Assembly (NCBI GenBank): GCA_964542915.1
Contig: CAZIVP010000003.1
Span: 62,001-126,000, forward strand
Length of the DNA: 64,000 nucleotides
Source: CAZIVP01 sp964542915
GTDB lineage: Bacteria > Calditrichota > Calditrichia > Calditrichales > Calditrichaceae
Direction of reading: 5' to 3'
Shown: in pieces, positions 17,997 to 27,256 of the stretch
Position numbering within the stretch: the stretch's first letter is position 1
How the letters are laid out: each line of letters opens with the position of its first letter
The notes under the pieces: model-generated
Told to the model about the DNA's origin: nothing
What the model saw: the letters and a program-made list of their open reading frames with translations, nothing else
Databases searched by the model: none
Made by a program: the position numbers and the translations under genes

Positions 17997-18028
17997 AAAA
18001 GGCGAAAAACTAATATTTTTCGCCTTTT
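17997..18028 (-). terminator. Rho-independent terminator of HU gene
   Basis: A perfect 13-bp stem (17997-18009 with 18016-18028) around a 6-base loop, followed on the minus strand by a run of T. It lies 14 bases past the HU stop codon and upstream of the PBP4 gene, so it should isolate the highly expressed HU transcript. Confidence 0.85.
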
Positions 18029-18041
18029 GGTATTCGAATGC

Positions 18042-18311
18042 TTATACAGCTTCTTTCAGGCCTTTACCAGCTTTAAAGGTAGGTACTTTACGGGCGGGGA
18101 TGTTGATTTCCTGGCCCGTCTGCGGATTGCGGCCTTTCCTTGCACTACGTTCGGAAACATTAAACGTACCAAATCCTACCAGTGAAACACTCTCCCCTCT
18201 CCTTAATCCATCTTTAACTGCGGTCATGAACGCATTAAGAGCATCTTCTGCAGCCCTTTTGGAGATGTTTGCGTCATTCGCCATTTTGGTAATAAGATCT
18301 TGCTTCGTCAT
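18042..18311 (-). CDS. hup: HU-family DNA-binding protein
   Basis: An 89-residue histone-like protein that bends and compacts DNA as a dimer. MTKQDLITKMANDANISKRAAEDALNAF is the helical dimer part; GFGTFNVSERSARKGRNPQTGQEI (about 47-70) is the beta-arm signature, ending IPARKVPTFKAGKGLKEAV. Length and motif are textbook HU. AGGAGG stands 7 bases before the ATG and a strong terminator follows. HU rather than IHF is preferred because there is a single generic gene with no IHF-specific features visible. Confidence 0.95.
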   Translation of the reverse strand: MTKQDLITKMANDANISKRAAEDALNAFMTAVKDGLRRGESVSLVGFGTFNVSERSARKGRNPQTGQEINIPARKVPTFKAGKGLKEAV

Positions 18312-19128
18312 GATTGATTCGATCCTCCTATTTTGTTAAGACCTTCTATTTGGGGTTGACATTGCAACTCAAATCCAAGTTCCAACGCCGGGTAGCCTAA
18401 TATCACTTGCCAAATCTATAAAAGCAAGTAAAAATCTGCAAAAACTGCCTCTAAACTATGATCTAAAGCGGTATGATGCAAGCATCCTACTATTTTTGAT
18501 TGATTTTGTGAAAGAATCAGAACAAACGAATCGAAGCAAAACAAACAATGTTCATCCTATTTTTATGTTTAAAAAATAACCCGGAAATACGACTTCTGAC
18601 CGGTGCGCACCATCCGACCACAGCTACTAAACGGACGGAACCGAACGGGCGTCGATTTATTGCTCTTGTATATGCATCAGGTATTGTAAATCGCATAAAA
18701 AAATCAGGACTTGTTTGGATTATAATAGATTCTTGCTGTTTTGGTTCGTGCTTGCCTGAAAAACTGATTATCACCATAGCTCCTAAAATAATTTGATGAG
18801 CTATAAATGGTAAATATGTTATCCGGTCGCCCATACTTAATAAAATCGTTGAAACGGTGCTAAGTGCTGGCGTTTACATTACCACCGGGCTTCCGCGAAG
18901 CGGTTCCCGCGGAAAAGTCCGGTGGTAATAAACTTAACCATAATTCTGAGCCGTTTAAAAACCTTCCCAAATTTTTGGATCTCAATCAACTCCGCCATAA
19001 TTTCGTAGCTTAGGCAATAATCAAATTAAAAAATCTTTCATCTATGCACGGTATTAATTAAGTTTCTGAACAAACTGTATCTGATAGTAATAAAGGAAAG
19101 CGAAAAATTAAGGCAAAGGTTGTATTCG
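18312..19128. other. Long intergenic region with nested hairpin
   Basis: Some 800 bases between the divergent HU and NagB-LmbE genes. I see no credible coding sequence; open frames of 80-105 codons on both strands near 18517-18834 lack ribosome sites and family resemblance. The clear structure is the nested inverted repeat at 18878-18929. The flanking 18.95-19.12 kb segment is AT-rich and probably holds the promoter of the downstream gene. Confidence 0.5.
18878..18929. repeat. Nested inverted repeat
   Basis: Outer arms ATTACCACCGG (18878-18888) and CCGGTGGTAAT (18919-18929) are perfect complements; within them TTCCGCG (18891-18897) pairs with CGCGGAA (18908-18914) around a 10-base loop. It lies 200 bases upstream of the NagB-LmbE gene. 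No T-run follows, so it is either an operator, an RNA leader element or a mobile palindromic repeat. Confidence 0.7.
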
Positions 19129-21486
19129 ATGGCTAAGACAAAAAACAAATCGACAAAATCACGCGTTGAAGAAAAGATAATTACCAAAAATAAACAGAAC
19201 ATCATTTATCCGCCCACCGAAAAAATCAATACCATTATTGTGGATAATTTCCCGGAGCTTGGCAAACTTACCGCTCTGCGTTTTCTGGAATGGGCACAAA
19301 ATAACGAAGGTTGGTCCATTTCTCTCCCGACCGGCAAAACACCCGAGCATTTCATTAAGTGGGTCAATTACTTTTTAAATCACTGGGAGACCGATGCCGC
19401 CCGCGCTTTACTTGAAGAAGGAGGCGTCGATCCCGCTAAAAAGCCCAATATGAAAAGTTTCCATTTTATCCAAATCGATGAATTTTATCCTATCAACGCC
19501 ACCCAACATAATAGTTTTTTCTACTACGTCAATAAATTCTACATAAAGGGCTTTGGACTCGATCCTAAAAAAGCGTTAATGATTAATCCCAATCAAATCG
19601 GCATCGGCCCTGACCACACGCTTGACGATATATGGCCGGAACATCAGGTCGATCTCAACCTCCGCACCCGGCATCCCGCCAATTTATTGCAGAAGCGGCA
19701 AAAGGATGTACTGGCGGCCGTAGATCAATTTTGCACCGATTATGAAACCAAAATCCGCTCGCTGGGCGGTATTGGCTTTTTCCTCGGCGGAATAGGCCCG
19801 GACGGTCATATCGGTTTCAATGTAAAAGGATCGGACCACTACTCAACCACCCGGCTCACGACTACCAATTATGAAACACAGGCGGCCGCTGCCTCGGATT
19901 TAGGCGGCATTGAGATTTCCCGTAATCGCCTGGTTATCACCATCGGCCTGCAAACCATTACTTACAATCCCGATACAACGGCCATTATCATAGCAGCCGG
20001 AGAAGCCAAAGCCCGGGTCGTCAAAGCAGCGATTCAATCCGAAAAATCCAATGATGTACCCGCATCCGTTTTGCAGGACTTACCCAACGCCTGCTTTTAC
20101 ATAACGGGAGGGGCGTCAAAATTGTTGAACGAACGTCGTTATCTGGAGTTGGCGCAGGCTGAAGCAATTTCCCAGCAGGACAAATACCAGATTGTCAGTG
20201 ATTTGGCGCTGGAATATAACAAGCGCCTGGAAGATCTGACGAAAAGCGATTTCAAATCGATCCGATCGAGCAAATTGTTGCTGGAGCGCGATGCCGATGT
20301 ATATCCAGCACTGCTGAAAGAGGTTCGCGAAGCCTATATTCACCGTATTACACGTACCTTACAAATCCCAAAAAATAAACGCTTTCTGCACACCGCTCCG
20401 CATCATGACGATATTATGCTGGGCTATCTACCGTTTCAGGTACGGTTAATGCGGGAATCCACCAATACACATTTTTTTAACTATTTAACCAGCGGCTTCA
20501 ATGCCGTTACCAATAAGTACATGCTAAATCAGCTTCAAAATGCCATGTTTTATTTGAAGGAGCCGGAGTTTCAGGATCTGGTAAAAGAAAATTACTTCGA
20601 TCCCACAAATCTAAATTTTCGTAACCGGGATATTTTTCAGTACCTGGACGGCCTGGCTGCAAATGATAACAGCGCCATGGAAGAAGGAAATGCAAGGCGT
20701 TTACTGCGTAACCTGGTCGAAATATTCGAAGAGGATTCTATTGAACATCTGGTTCATCGCATTGAAGAACTCGCCAACTATTTCGAAACCCAATACCCCG
20801 GCAAAAAAGACTTGCCCTATATCCAGCAACTTAAGGGCATGACGCGCGAATGGGAAGCGGATGTGCTGTGGGGCTATTTCGGATTTACCTCCGAATCAGT
20901 GATACATTCCCGGCTTGGTTTTTACAAAGGCGATATCTTTACGGAAGAACCGACGCTTGACCGTGACGTGCGACCGATCCTGAATACACTCAGCAAGACC
21001 AATCCCGACGTGATTACGGTGGCGTTTGATCCCGAAGGCAGCGGCCCCGATACCCACTACAAAGTTCTGCAGGCGGTTTCCGCGGCATTAAGATTACACC
21101 AAAAGGAAACCGGGCGGGACGATATCGAAGTATGGGGCTATCGTAATGTCTGGTATCGATTTCACCCCGCAGAGGCCAGCCACTTTGTACCCGTAACACA
21201 CAATACGCGCGCCATTCTGAATGACGCATTCCTGAATACCTTTGGTTCTCAGCGGGAAGCTTCGTTTCCAAGCCATGAATACGACGGCCCCTTTTCAGGA
21301 CTGGCCCAAAAAATTCAGGTGGAACAGTATCAGCAAATCAAAGGCATGTTAGGACGCGACTTCTTCTACCAAAACCCGGATTCCCGTATCCGCTCAACCC
21401 GTGGATTGGTTTTCCTGAAAGTCATGGAGCTTGAAGAGTTTTACACCCGTTCGCGTGAATTGAGGAAATCAACCGAAAATCGTTAA
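19129..21486 (+). CDS. NagB-like domain fused to LmbE/PIG-L deacetylase domain
   Basis: A 785-residue fusion from the ATG at 19129 (a TTG 9 bases upstream is less likely; AAAGG is well spaced from the ATG). Residues about 40-330 form a glucosamine-6-phosphate deaminase/isomerase fold: SLPTGKTPE phosphate loop, HFIQIDEFYPI, and FLGGIGPDGHIGFN with the catalytic Asp/His pair. Residues about 415-770 form a PIG-L/LmbE zinc deacetylase, opening with the metal motif PHHDD at about 424-428 and containing a VAFDPEGSGPDTHYKV block later. Such fusions occur in Bacteroidota-like genomes. It could couple N-deacetylation and deamination of an amino sugar. The NagB part diverges from the canonical NagB at 24.1 kb, so substrates probably differ. 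Confidence 0.82.
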   Translation: MAKTKNKSTKSRVEEKIITKNKQNIIYPPTEKINTIIVDNFPELGKLTALRFLEWAQNNEGWSISLPTGKTPEHFIKWVNYFLNHWETDAARALLEEGGVDPAKKPNMKSFHFIQIDEFYPINATQHNSFFYYVNKFYIKGFGLDPKKALMINPNQIGIGPDHTLDDIWPEHQVDLNLRTRHPANLLQKRQKDVLAAVDQFCTDYETKIRSLGGIGFFLGGIGPDGHIGFNVKGSDHYSTTRLTTTNYETQAAAASDLGGIEISRNRLVITIGLQTITYNPDTTAIIIAAGEAKARVVKAAIQSEKSNDVPASVLQDLPNACFYITGGASKLLNERRYLELAQAEAISQQDKYQIVSDLALEYNKRLEDLTKSDFKSIRSSKLLLERDADVYPALLKEVREAYIHRITRTLQIPKNKRFLHTAPHHDDIMLGYLPFQVRLMRESTNTHFFNYLTSGFNAVTNKYMLNQLQNAMFYLKEPEFQDLVKENYFDPTNLNFRNRDIFQYLDGLAANDNSAMEEGNARRLLRNLVEIFEEDSIEHLVHRIEELANYFETQYPGKKDLPYIQQLKGMTREWEADVLWGYFGFTSESVIHSRLGFYKGDIFTEEPTLDRDVRPILNTLSKTNPDVITVAFDPEGSGPDTHYKVLQAVSAALRLHQKETGRDDIEVWGYRNVWYRFHPAEASHFVPVTHNTRAILNDAFLNTFGSQREASFPSHEYDGPFSGLAQKIQVEQYQQIKGMLGRDFFYQNPDSRIRSTRGLVFLKVMELEEFYTRSRELRKSTENR

Positions 21487-21505
21487 AGAATGTGAGGAGG
21501 CTTTT

Positions 21506-21925
21506 GTGCAATCGTTTCGGAAAGAATTGTGGTTTAACACCAAGACACGCCGTGATTACATTAACATCACCTCGGATGTTGAAGAATGCGTGCGCGCCTC
21601 CGGCGTAAAAGAGGGCCTGTGTCTGGTCAATGCCATGCATATTACCGCAAGCGTCTATATTAACGACGCCGAGAGCGGCCTGATACAGGATTATGATGAT
21701 TGGCTGGAACAATTGGCGCCGCACGAACCGGTTTCCCACTATCGGCATAACAGAACCGGTGAAGATAACGGAGACGCTCATTTAAAACGACAGATCATGG
21801 GCCGGGAAGTCGTTGTGGCCATAACCGGCGGTAAACTGGATTTCGGGCCGTGGGAACAGATCTATTACGGAGAATTCGACGGCCGCCGCCGCAAACGCGT
21901 TCTGGTGAAAATTATCGGTGAATAA
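21506..21925 (+). CDS. YjbQ/UPF0047 family protein
   Basis: A 139-residue single-domain protein. The pattern LCLVNAMHITASVYINDAESGLIQDYDDWL (residues 38-67), HYRHNRTGEDNGDAHLKRQIMG and FGPWEQIYYGEFDG at the end identify the YjbQ/UPF0047 family, whose members have weak thiamine-phosphate synthase activity but whose true role is uncertain. Histidines in the first and second blocks would form its metal/active site. Start is GTG at 21506 with AGGAGG 7 bases upstream. It follows the NagB-LmbE gene by 19 bases and is likely co-transcribed. Confidence 0.88.
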   Translation: MQSFRKELWFNTKTRRDYINITSDVEECVRASGVKEGLCLVNAMHITASVYINDAESGLIQDYDDWLEQLAPHEPVSHYRHNRTGEDNGDAHLKRQIMGREVVVAITGGKLDFGPWEQIYYGEFDGRRRKRVLVKIIGE

Positions 21926-21933
21926 CCTCGCAC

Positions 21934-21968
21934 GCAGATCACCGGGCGCTGACAGCCCGGTGATCTGC
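21934..21968. terminator. Bidirectional hairpin between convergent genes
   Basis: A perfect 14-bp stem (GCAGATCACCGGGC at 21934-21947 with its complement at 21955-21968) and a 7-base loop, 8 bases past the yjbQ stop codon. The flanks are AT-rich but lack a long T-run. It probably ends transcripts from both the yjbQ (plus) and DUF4954 (minus) sides. Confidence 0.75.
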
Positions 21969-22045
21969 ATGTATACATTATATGCTTCGGAACAGCCCGA
22001 ACCGCGTGCAAAGATTTAAAATCGCGGAGACAATCTAATGTGTTA

Positions 22046-24037
22046 TCATTCACCGATCCGGTGTAATTTTTCAAGCAATGCTTCGGCCCTTTTCTTAACA
22101 TCCTCCGCCTCTTTACGGAGCTTCCGGATAAAAGATTGCGTTTCCAATGTGCCGCGTACGTTTTCAAAATCCTTCTCTATAACAGCATCATCACCGTCGA
22201 TTCCGTAGGTAAGCCGGCTGTTGCGATCGAATTCTTTCGAAGCATCCGATATGATCTTCTTATTGAGTTTTTCCGCCGAATCGCGCCACTCTTGTATAAG
22301 CGTGATGAGCTCATCCCGTTCAATAGAAGCAAAGTCCAGCTCCCGTTGTTCTTCCGCCCAGCGAACAAACCAACACCATACATCCGTCTCGTAGTGCTCG
22401 TGAATCTTTCTAAGCGCCTGATGTAAATCGGCCGCCTGCGTAATGGACTCTGATTTAATCCGTTCCATGAGGTCGACAATGCGGCTGCTGCGGCAAAACA
22501 TCCCGTTAATATCGAGCCAGCTTCCCTCGGCATGATCTGTATCCGGCGATAAGATTTTTCTCAGTTTGTCAATCGTGGATAGCGTCTCCATTTGATCCGT
22601 AAGACGTTTCGCCAACTGTTCGCCCACATAAATTGATAAAAGCAGGTTATAATACTGAATGCCTTTACGCAGTAACAAGCGTTTAACCGCCAAACCTTTG
22701 TGGAATACAAACTCCGCTTTTCGATCGCAGTTGTCATACATCTTTTGCAAAAGCTTTACAGCATTGGAAACGCGTTCCATAATAAACGGACTGTAGAGTT
22801 CAAAATGGATGAGGTCCCGGCGCTCGCTTCCGCCGCGTTTATCGCGTTGCGGCCACTTCGCGGCATCCCGGAAAGTACCGAGGCTAAACAAGTTGATAGC
22901 GGGGGTTAATACGCTGCGGTCGCCTTCCCTCGTTATATAAGAAAACGGAAATGCGGCGCCGTCAATATTATTCTCGTGTTTCCCAAGAACCACGGAGAAA
23001 GGCGCAATACGCGACGGCCACAACAGATAAGAGAATGATCCGGTCTTGCTGCCGCGTTCCAGCAAACCTTGATGGACCGGCCCGATTTTATACATGTGAT
23101 TGCTTTGATTGGAGCCGCTGCCTGCGTTGTAAAAAGAGAATTGAGCGGCGATAAGCAAAGTGGATTTATGGTGGCTTACGGTGTAGGGACCGGCCATTAC
23201 ACTGACGGCTTCACCATGAAAACAACCGCTATTGGCAAAAAAGGCCGAATTCTCCGCAGAAAACTGTTTGCCCAGTTCCACTGCCTGGCCCACAAAACAA
23301 TGATCCAACTGAACTCCGTCGGAAACCTTAGCTCCGGATTGAATGATAAAATGCCGGGCAATGACGCCCGGTCCGATATGGACGCTGGCATTGCTTTCAC
23401 TGACCATCGTGCCCTCTTCCAAACAGCAGACGCGCTCCAGCGTCGCATAAGGACCTACACATACATTCCTGAGGCTGCCGCAATGAGAGATACGGGCATG
23501 AGCGCCGATTTGAGCCCGTTTTTTTCGCTTGGATTGTACCTGCTTTTCGATTAATCGGTTCAGGGCTTCAATAAAATCCGGATCGTGTCGGTAATGTACC
23601 ATAAGGTAGGCGATCTGGGCATTCAGTTCCTCGAATATCGGAAGATCGCGTCCGCCGCCTTCATTCATTATTTCCAGAACCGCCCCATTGCCAAACGTAC
23701 TCTCGCCGTCGCAAACCAGATAATCGACGTTTTCGACGACGGTGTTTGCGGCGATTTCATAGCGTACGCAAGCTTTCAGGTCTTTTATACACGCTTCATC
23801 ACCGATAACGCAATCGTTCAGATGGGCGTTATAAATCCCACTGAAATGTTCGATTCCCGAAGGCAGCGTAATTTTTCCCCGAAACGCGCCCAGATAAACC
23901 GAACCCGAAAAGATAACACCGCCCACACGGTCGGCTTCGAAGCGTTCGTTCACAAACACCTTTTGCCAATCCTCAGCCCAGCATTTTTGAATTTTCAGCT
24001 GTTCAATTTCTTCATGCGTCAAATGGCGATAATTCAT
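22046..24037 (-). CDS. DUF4954 family protein (left-handed beta-helix)
   Basis: A 663-residue protein matching by eye the DUF4954 family common in Bacteroidota and relatives. The first 350 residues hold many hexapeptide-like turns (IGPGVIARHFIIQSGAKVSDG, FVGQAVELGKQF), consistent with a left-handed beta-helix as in acyltransferases and sugar nucleotidyltransferases. The most recognisable block is NAGSGSNQSNHMYKIGPVHQG near 310-330. The last 300 residues are helical and charged with a coiled-coil end (IRKLRKEAEDVKKRAEALLEKL). No function is established. It is 77 bases downstream of nagB on the same strand, suggesting a link to amino-sugar metabolism. Confidence 0.85.
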   Translation of the reverse strand: MNYRHLTHEEIEQLKIQKCWAEDWQKVFVNERFEADRVGGVIFSGSVYLGAFRGKITLPSGIEHFSGIYNAHLNDCVIGDEACIKDLKACVRYEIAANTVVENVDYLVCDGESTFGNGAVLEIMNEGGGRDLPIFEELNAQIAYLMVHYRHDPDFIEALNRLIEKQVQSKRKKRAQIGAHARISHCGSLRNVCVGPYATLERVCCLEEGTMVSESNASVHIGPGVIARHFIIQSGAKVSDGVQLDHCFVGQAVELGKQFSAENSAFFANSGCFHGEAVSVMAGPYTVSHHKSTLLIAAQFSFYNAGSGSNQSNHMYKIGPVHQGLLERGSKTGSFSYLLWPSRIAPFSVVLGKHENNIDGAAFPFSYITREGDRSVLTPAINLFSLGTFRDAAKWPQRDKRGGSERRDLIHFELYSPFIMERVSNAVKLLQKMYDNCDRKAEFVFHKGLAVKRLLLRKGIQYYNLLLSIYVGEQLAKRLTDQMETLSTIDKLRKILSPDTDHAEGSWLDINGMFCRSSRIVDLMERIKSESITQAADLHQALRKIHEHYETDVWCWFVRWAEEQRELDFASIERDELITLIQEWRDSAEKLNKKIISDASKEFDRNSRLTYGIDGDDAVIEKDFENVRGTLETQSFIRKLRKEAEDVKKRAEALLEKLHRIGE

Positions 24038-24114
24038 GGAAACATCCTTTTTTGGTTTTACCGCTTCGTATTGTTCTGCCGAAATCCCAATGCGTTTGCG
24101 TTAACCTGAGCAAA

Positions 24115-24924
24115 CTATAATTCCGGTAACGTATGCAGAGCATGGCTTTCGATGTCTTTGAAATAGCGGACGGTTTCGGCTTTTAATTCCAGCGCCGCTT
24201 CGTCGTCGCAGGCAATGATGCCGTGGGGATGCAGTTGCAGCATCGATACGGTCCACATATGGTTAACCCCATCCTCCACACATTTTTGCAAGGCACGTGC
24301 CTTACCGATACCGCTGACAATAATCAAAACTTCTTTGGCGTCCATTACCGTACCAACGCCTACCGTTAAGGCTGTTTTCGGTACTTTGTCAACATCGTTA
24401 TTAAAAAAGCGGCTGTTGGCGACGCGCGTGTCGTACGTGAGGGTTTTGATGCGTGTGCGCGATGACAGCGAAGATCCGGGTTCGTTAAACGCCAGATGAC
24501 CGTCCGGCCCCATACCGCCTAAAAACAAATGGATGCCGCCCGTCTGTTTGATTTTTTCTTCATAGCTTCTGCACTCGGCATCCAAATCATCGGCGTTGCC
24601 ATCCAAAATATTGATATTTTCACGCGGGATGTCCACATGGTTGAAAAGATGCTCCATCATAAAATAATGGTAACTCTGGGGATGATCTTCCGGCAATCCG
24701 ATATACTCATCCATATTAAAGGTAATCACATTTTTAAAAGAAATCTTTCTCTCTTTGTACAACCGGATCAGTTCTTCATAGGTACCCTCCGGAGACGAAC
24801 CGGTGGGTAATCCCAACACAAAGGGTTTATCAGGAGTTGGTTGAAATTTCAGGATACTGTTGGCGATGTAATAGGCCACCCAGCGACTTAATTTTTCATA
24901 GTCATCATGAATGAGAATACGCAT
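24115..24924 (-). CDS. nagB: Glucosamine-6-phosphate deaminase
   Basis: A 269-residue hexameric-type NagB converting glucosamine-6-phosphate to fructose-6-phosphate and ammonia. LGLPTGSSPEGTYEELI is the phosphate loop; TFNMDEYIGL gives the catalytic Asp, and FLGGMGPDGHLAFNEPGSS the Asp/His pair. SRTRIKTLTYDTRVANSRFF and GVNHMWTVSMLQLHPHGIIACDDEA are near-identical to the enterobacterial enzyme, including the allosteric region. The start chosen is ATG at 24924 behind GGGAGG; a TTG 9 bases upstream is less likely. Neighbouring DUF4954 is downstream. Confidence 0.95.
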   Translation of the reverse strand: MRILIHDDYEKLSRWVAYYIANSILKFQPTPDKPFVLGLPTGSSPEGTYEELIRLYKERKISFKNVITFNMDEYIGLPEDHPQSYHYFMMEHLFNHVDIPRENINILDGNADDLDAECRSYEEKIKQTGGIHLFLGGMGPDGHLAFNEPGSSLSSRTRIKTLTYDTRVANSRFFNNDVDKVPKTALTVGVGTVMDAKEVLIIVSGIGKARALQKCVEDGVNHMWTVSMLQLHPHGIIACDDEAALELKAETVRYFKDIESHALHTLPEL

Positions 24925-25067
24925 AGAAATCAATCCTCCCGTTTCAATTTTTCATTTGCTTAGCGTAAATAATAAAGACCTTTGGTCAACGCCGTGGATT
25001 TTACCAGAGAACAAGCGGTTTATACCGGTATTCGGTAAGCCGGAAAAAACAGGCATGCACACGCCCA

Positions 25068-27197
25068 CTATGTTCCATCCTCTTTTTCGGAAAGACGTAT
25101 TTTAATATCAGCGATCCAGGCGCCCTTGCCTTCCTGAAGAACAATAAGCGGATTGATATCCAGTTCTTCAACATGCGGAGAATCGGCGGCTAAATAAGAC
25201 AATTTTATGAGGGTTTCCTGAACGGCGGCCTTATCGCTGGCTTGTTGACCGCGCCAGGCGTCAAGCCGTTTGTTAACGCGCGTCGCGCTTATCATGCTTT
25301 CGGCGTCTTTCTTTCCGATCGGCGCCACTGCAAAAGTTACATCGTTATATACTTCCGCAAAGATACCGCCTGCGCCAAACATGACGACCGGACCGAAAGC
25401 CGGATCTCGTTTAACGCCTAAGATCAATTCTTCGCCTGCAGGGATCATTCGGCTCACCAAAATGCCCTTGATTTTTTCTTCCGAAATATGCCGGCTCACC
25501 CGATCAAATACGTCTTTGTAGCCGGCTTTTAAATCATCTTCATTTTCGATGTTTAGGGCCACTCCGCCCAGATCGAATTTATGAATCACCTGATCGGCGA
25601 TTACTTTCAGGGCGACCGGATAACCGATCTGTCCTGCCAAATTCAGGGCCTCTTGCAGCGAACAGGCTTTGCCGTGTTTCACCACCGGCAGTCCATAGTG
25701 TTCCGCTATCTGTAAACAGACATCTTCTGTCAGCCACGGATGGACTTTACTGTCTACAGGCTTCAATAAGTGCTCAACCGCGTTACGATTGATCGCCGGA
25801 GCTGACGTTTTTTTGTCATTATAGCCGTTCATGCTGGTTTGAAACGTCCATGCCGCCGAAAACGCCCGACACATGGATTCCGGTAACCGATAATGGGGAA
25901 TGCGATTTGTTTCGAGAAGCTTTACTCCCACACTCACGTCCTTTTCACCCATAAAAGAAGTATATAGCGGTTTATCAAATTTTTGCTCCAATTGTATCAG
26001 GGTTTCCGCAATTTGCTGGATATCGGTCATGGATTGCGGAGTGAGAATCACCATGACGCCGTCCACATTGGCATCGGCCATGATGGCTGATACCGCTTTT
26101 TCGTAACGATCGGCGCGCGCATCGCCGATCACATCCACGGGATTTTTGATATTGGCGGTTTTAGGCAGGTGTTTTCTCAGTACATCGGTGGTTTTCGTTT
26201 CGAATTCGGCCATGGTTAGTTGGTTTTGTATGGCCGCATCGGTTGTGAGTACGCCGGGTCCGCCGGCGTTGGTAATGACGGCGACGCGGTTGTTCTTAGG
26301 CAAAGGCTGGTGGTTAAGCGCCAGCGCCTTCTGAAACATATCTTCAATGTTTTCACAGCGAATAATCCCGCATTGCCGGAAGGCAGCATCGATAATGGCG
26401 TCGCTGCTGGCCAGCGAACCGGTATGCGAGACAGCAGCCAATGCGCCTTCCTCCGTACGACCGGCCTTTAAAGCCAAAATGGGCTTACCGCTTTCCTTCA
26501 AAATGTTTCGGGCCGCCTCCATCAGAGCCCGGCCATCGGTAATTTCTTCCAGATAGAGTAGAATCACTTTGGTTTTTGGATCATCTTTCAGATAATAGAG
26601 GAGATCGATTTCGCTGATATCAGCCTTATTGCCGAAACTAACGAATTTTGAGAAGCCGATCTGGCGAGCGGCGGCATAATCCAATACCGCCGTACAGAGG
26701 GCTCCGCTTTGGGACAAAAAGGCGATGGAACCTTCATCGGGCATTTCGCGCGCAAAGGATGCATTTAGGCCCACATCGGGATCGGTGTTGATGACGCCCA
26801 GACAGTTCGGTCCGATAAACCGGATTCCGTATTTCTTTGCGATGCTTCTCAATTGTTCTTCGCGCTCGCGACCCTTGGGGCCAATTTCCCGAAAGCCCGC
26901 CGATATGATGACCGCCGCCGGTATGCCCCTCTGACCGCATTGTTCCAATGCGAGATGACACACCGAACCGGGAAAAACAATTACCGCCAAATCGATTTCA
27001 TCCTCAATGTCGATTACATATTTGTACGTTTTCAATCCTGCGATAAAACGATCGCGTGGACTGACAGGATAGATACCGCCCCGAAAATCGGCTTTCAACA
27101 TGTTGTAAAGCAAATCGTGCGGAACGCTGCCTTTAACATTATTTGCGCCGACCACCGCCACCGTTCTGGGATTAAAAATAGGATCCATAAATTGCAT
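25068..27197 (-). CDS. ADP-forming acyl-CoA synthetase, fused alpha-beta
   Basis: A 709-residue single-chain acetate/acyl-CoA ligase (ADP-forming). The N-terminal CoA-binding domain (AVVGANNVKGSVP, residues 13-25) and succinyl-CoA-ligase-like domains carry the phosphorylated histidine H258 in AAVSHTGSLASS. The C-terminal ATP-grasp half has GYPVALKVIADQVIHKFDLGGVALNI near 545 and ends ELDINPLIVLQEGKGAWIADIKIRL. It makes ATP from acyl-CoA in fermenters or activates acids in the reverse direction. The ATG at 27197 follows AGGAAGAGG. It lies 60 bases downstream of an orphan acyl carrier protein and may be co-transcribed with it. Confidence 0.88.
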   Translation of the reverse strand: MQFMDPIFNPRTVAVVGANNVKGSVPHDLLYNMLKADFRGGIYPVSPRDRFIAGLKTYKYVIDIEDEIDLAVIVFPGSVCHLALEQCGQRGIPAAVIISAGFREIGPKGREREEQLRSIAKKYGIRFIGPNCLGVINTDPDVGLNASFAREMPDEGSIAFLSQSGALCTAVLDYAAARQIGFSKFVSFGNKADISEIDLLYYLKDDPKTKVILLYLEEITDGRALMEAARNILKESGKPILALKAGRTEEGALAAVSHTGSLASSDAIIDAAFRQCGIIRCENIEDMFQKALALNHQPLPKNNRVAVITNAGGPGVLTTDAAIQNQLTMAEFETKTTDVLRKHLPKTANIKNPVDVIGDARADRYEKAVSAIMADANVDGVMVILTPQSMTDIQQIAETLIQLEQKFDKPLYTSFMGEKDVSVGVKLLETNRIPHYRLPESMCRAFSAAWTFQTSMNGYNDKKTSAPAINRNAVEHLLKPVDSKVHPWLTEDVCLQIAEHYGLPVVKHGKACSLQEALNLAGQIGYPVALKVIADQVIHKFDLGGVALNIENEDDLKAGYKDVFDRVSRHISEEKIKGILVSRMIPAGEELILGVKRDPAFGPVVMFGAGGIFAEVYNDVTFAVAPIGKKDAESMISATRVNKRLDAWRGQQASDKAAVQETLIKLSYLAADSPHVEELDINPLIVLQEGKGAWIADIKIRLSEKEDGT

Positions 27198-27256
27198 CTG
27201 CCTCTTCCTTTTTTTTGTTCAAATCTTAGTCAAAGCCTTTACCGTTTCCCAAATGA

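Noticed and set aside
18517..18834. 105-codon minus-strand frame, and an 82-codon plus-strand frame opposite it
   Set aside because: Neither has a ribosome site, a plausible composition or any recognisable motif.
20389..21486. LmbE domain as the missing BshB of bacillithiol synthesis
   Set aside because: It is fused to a NagB-like domain and lies 12 kb from bshC; BshB enzymes are free-standing and about 230 residues.
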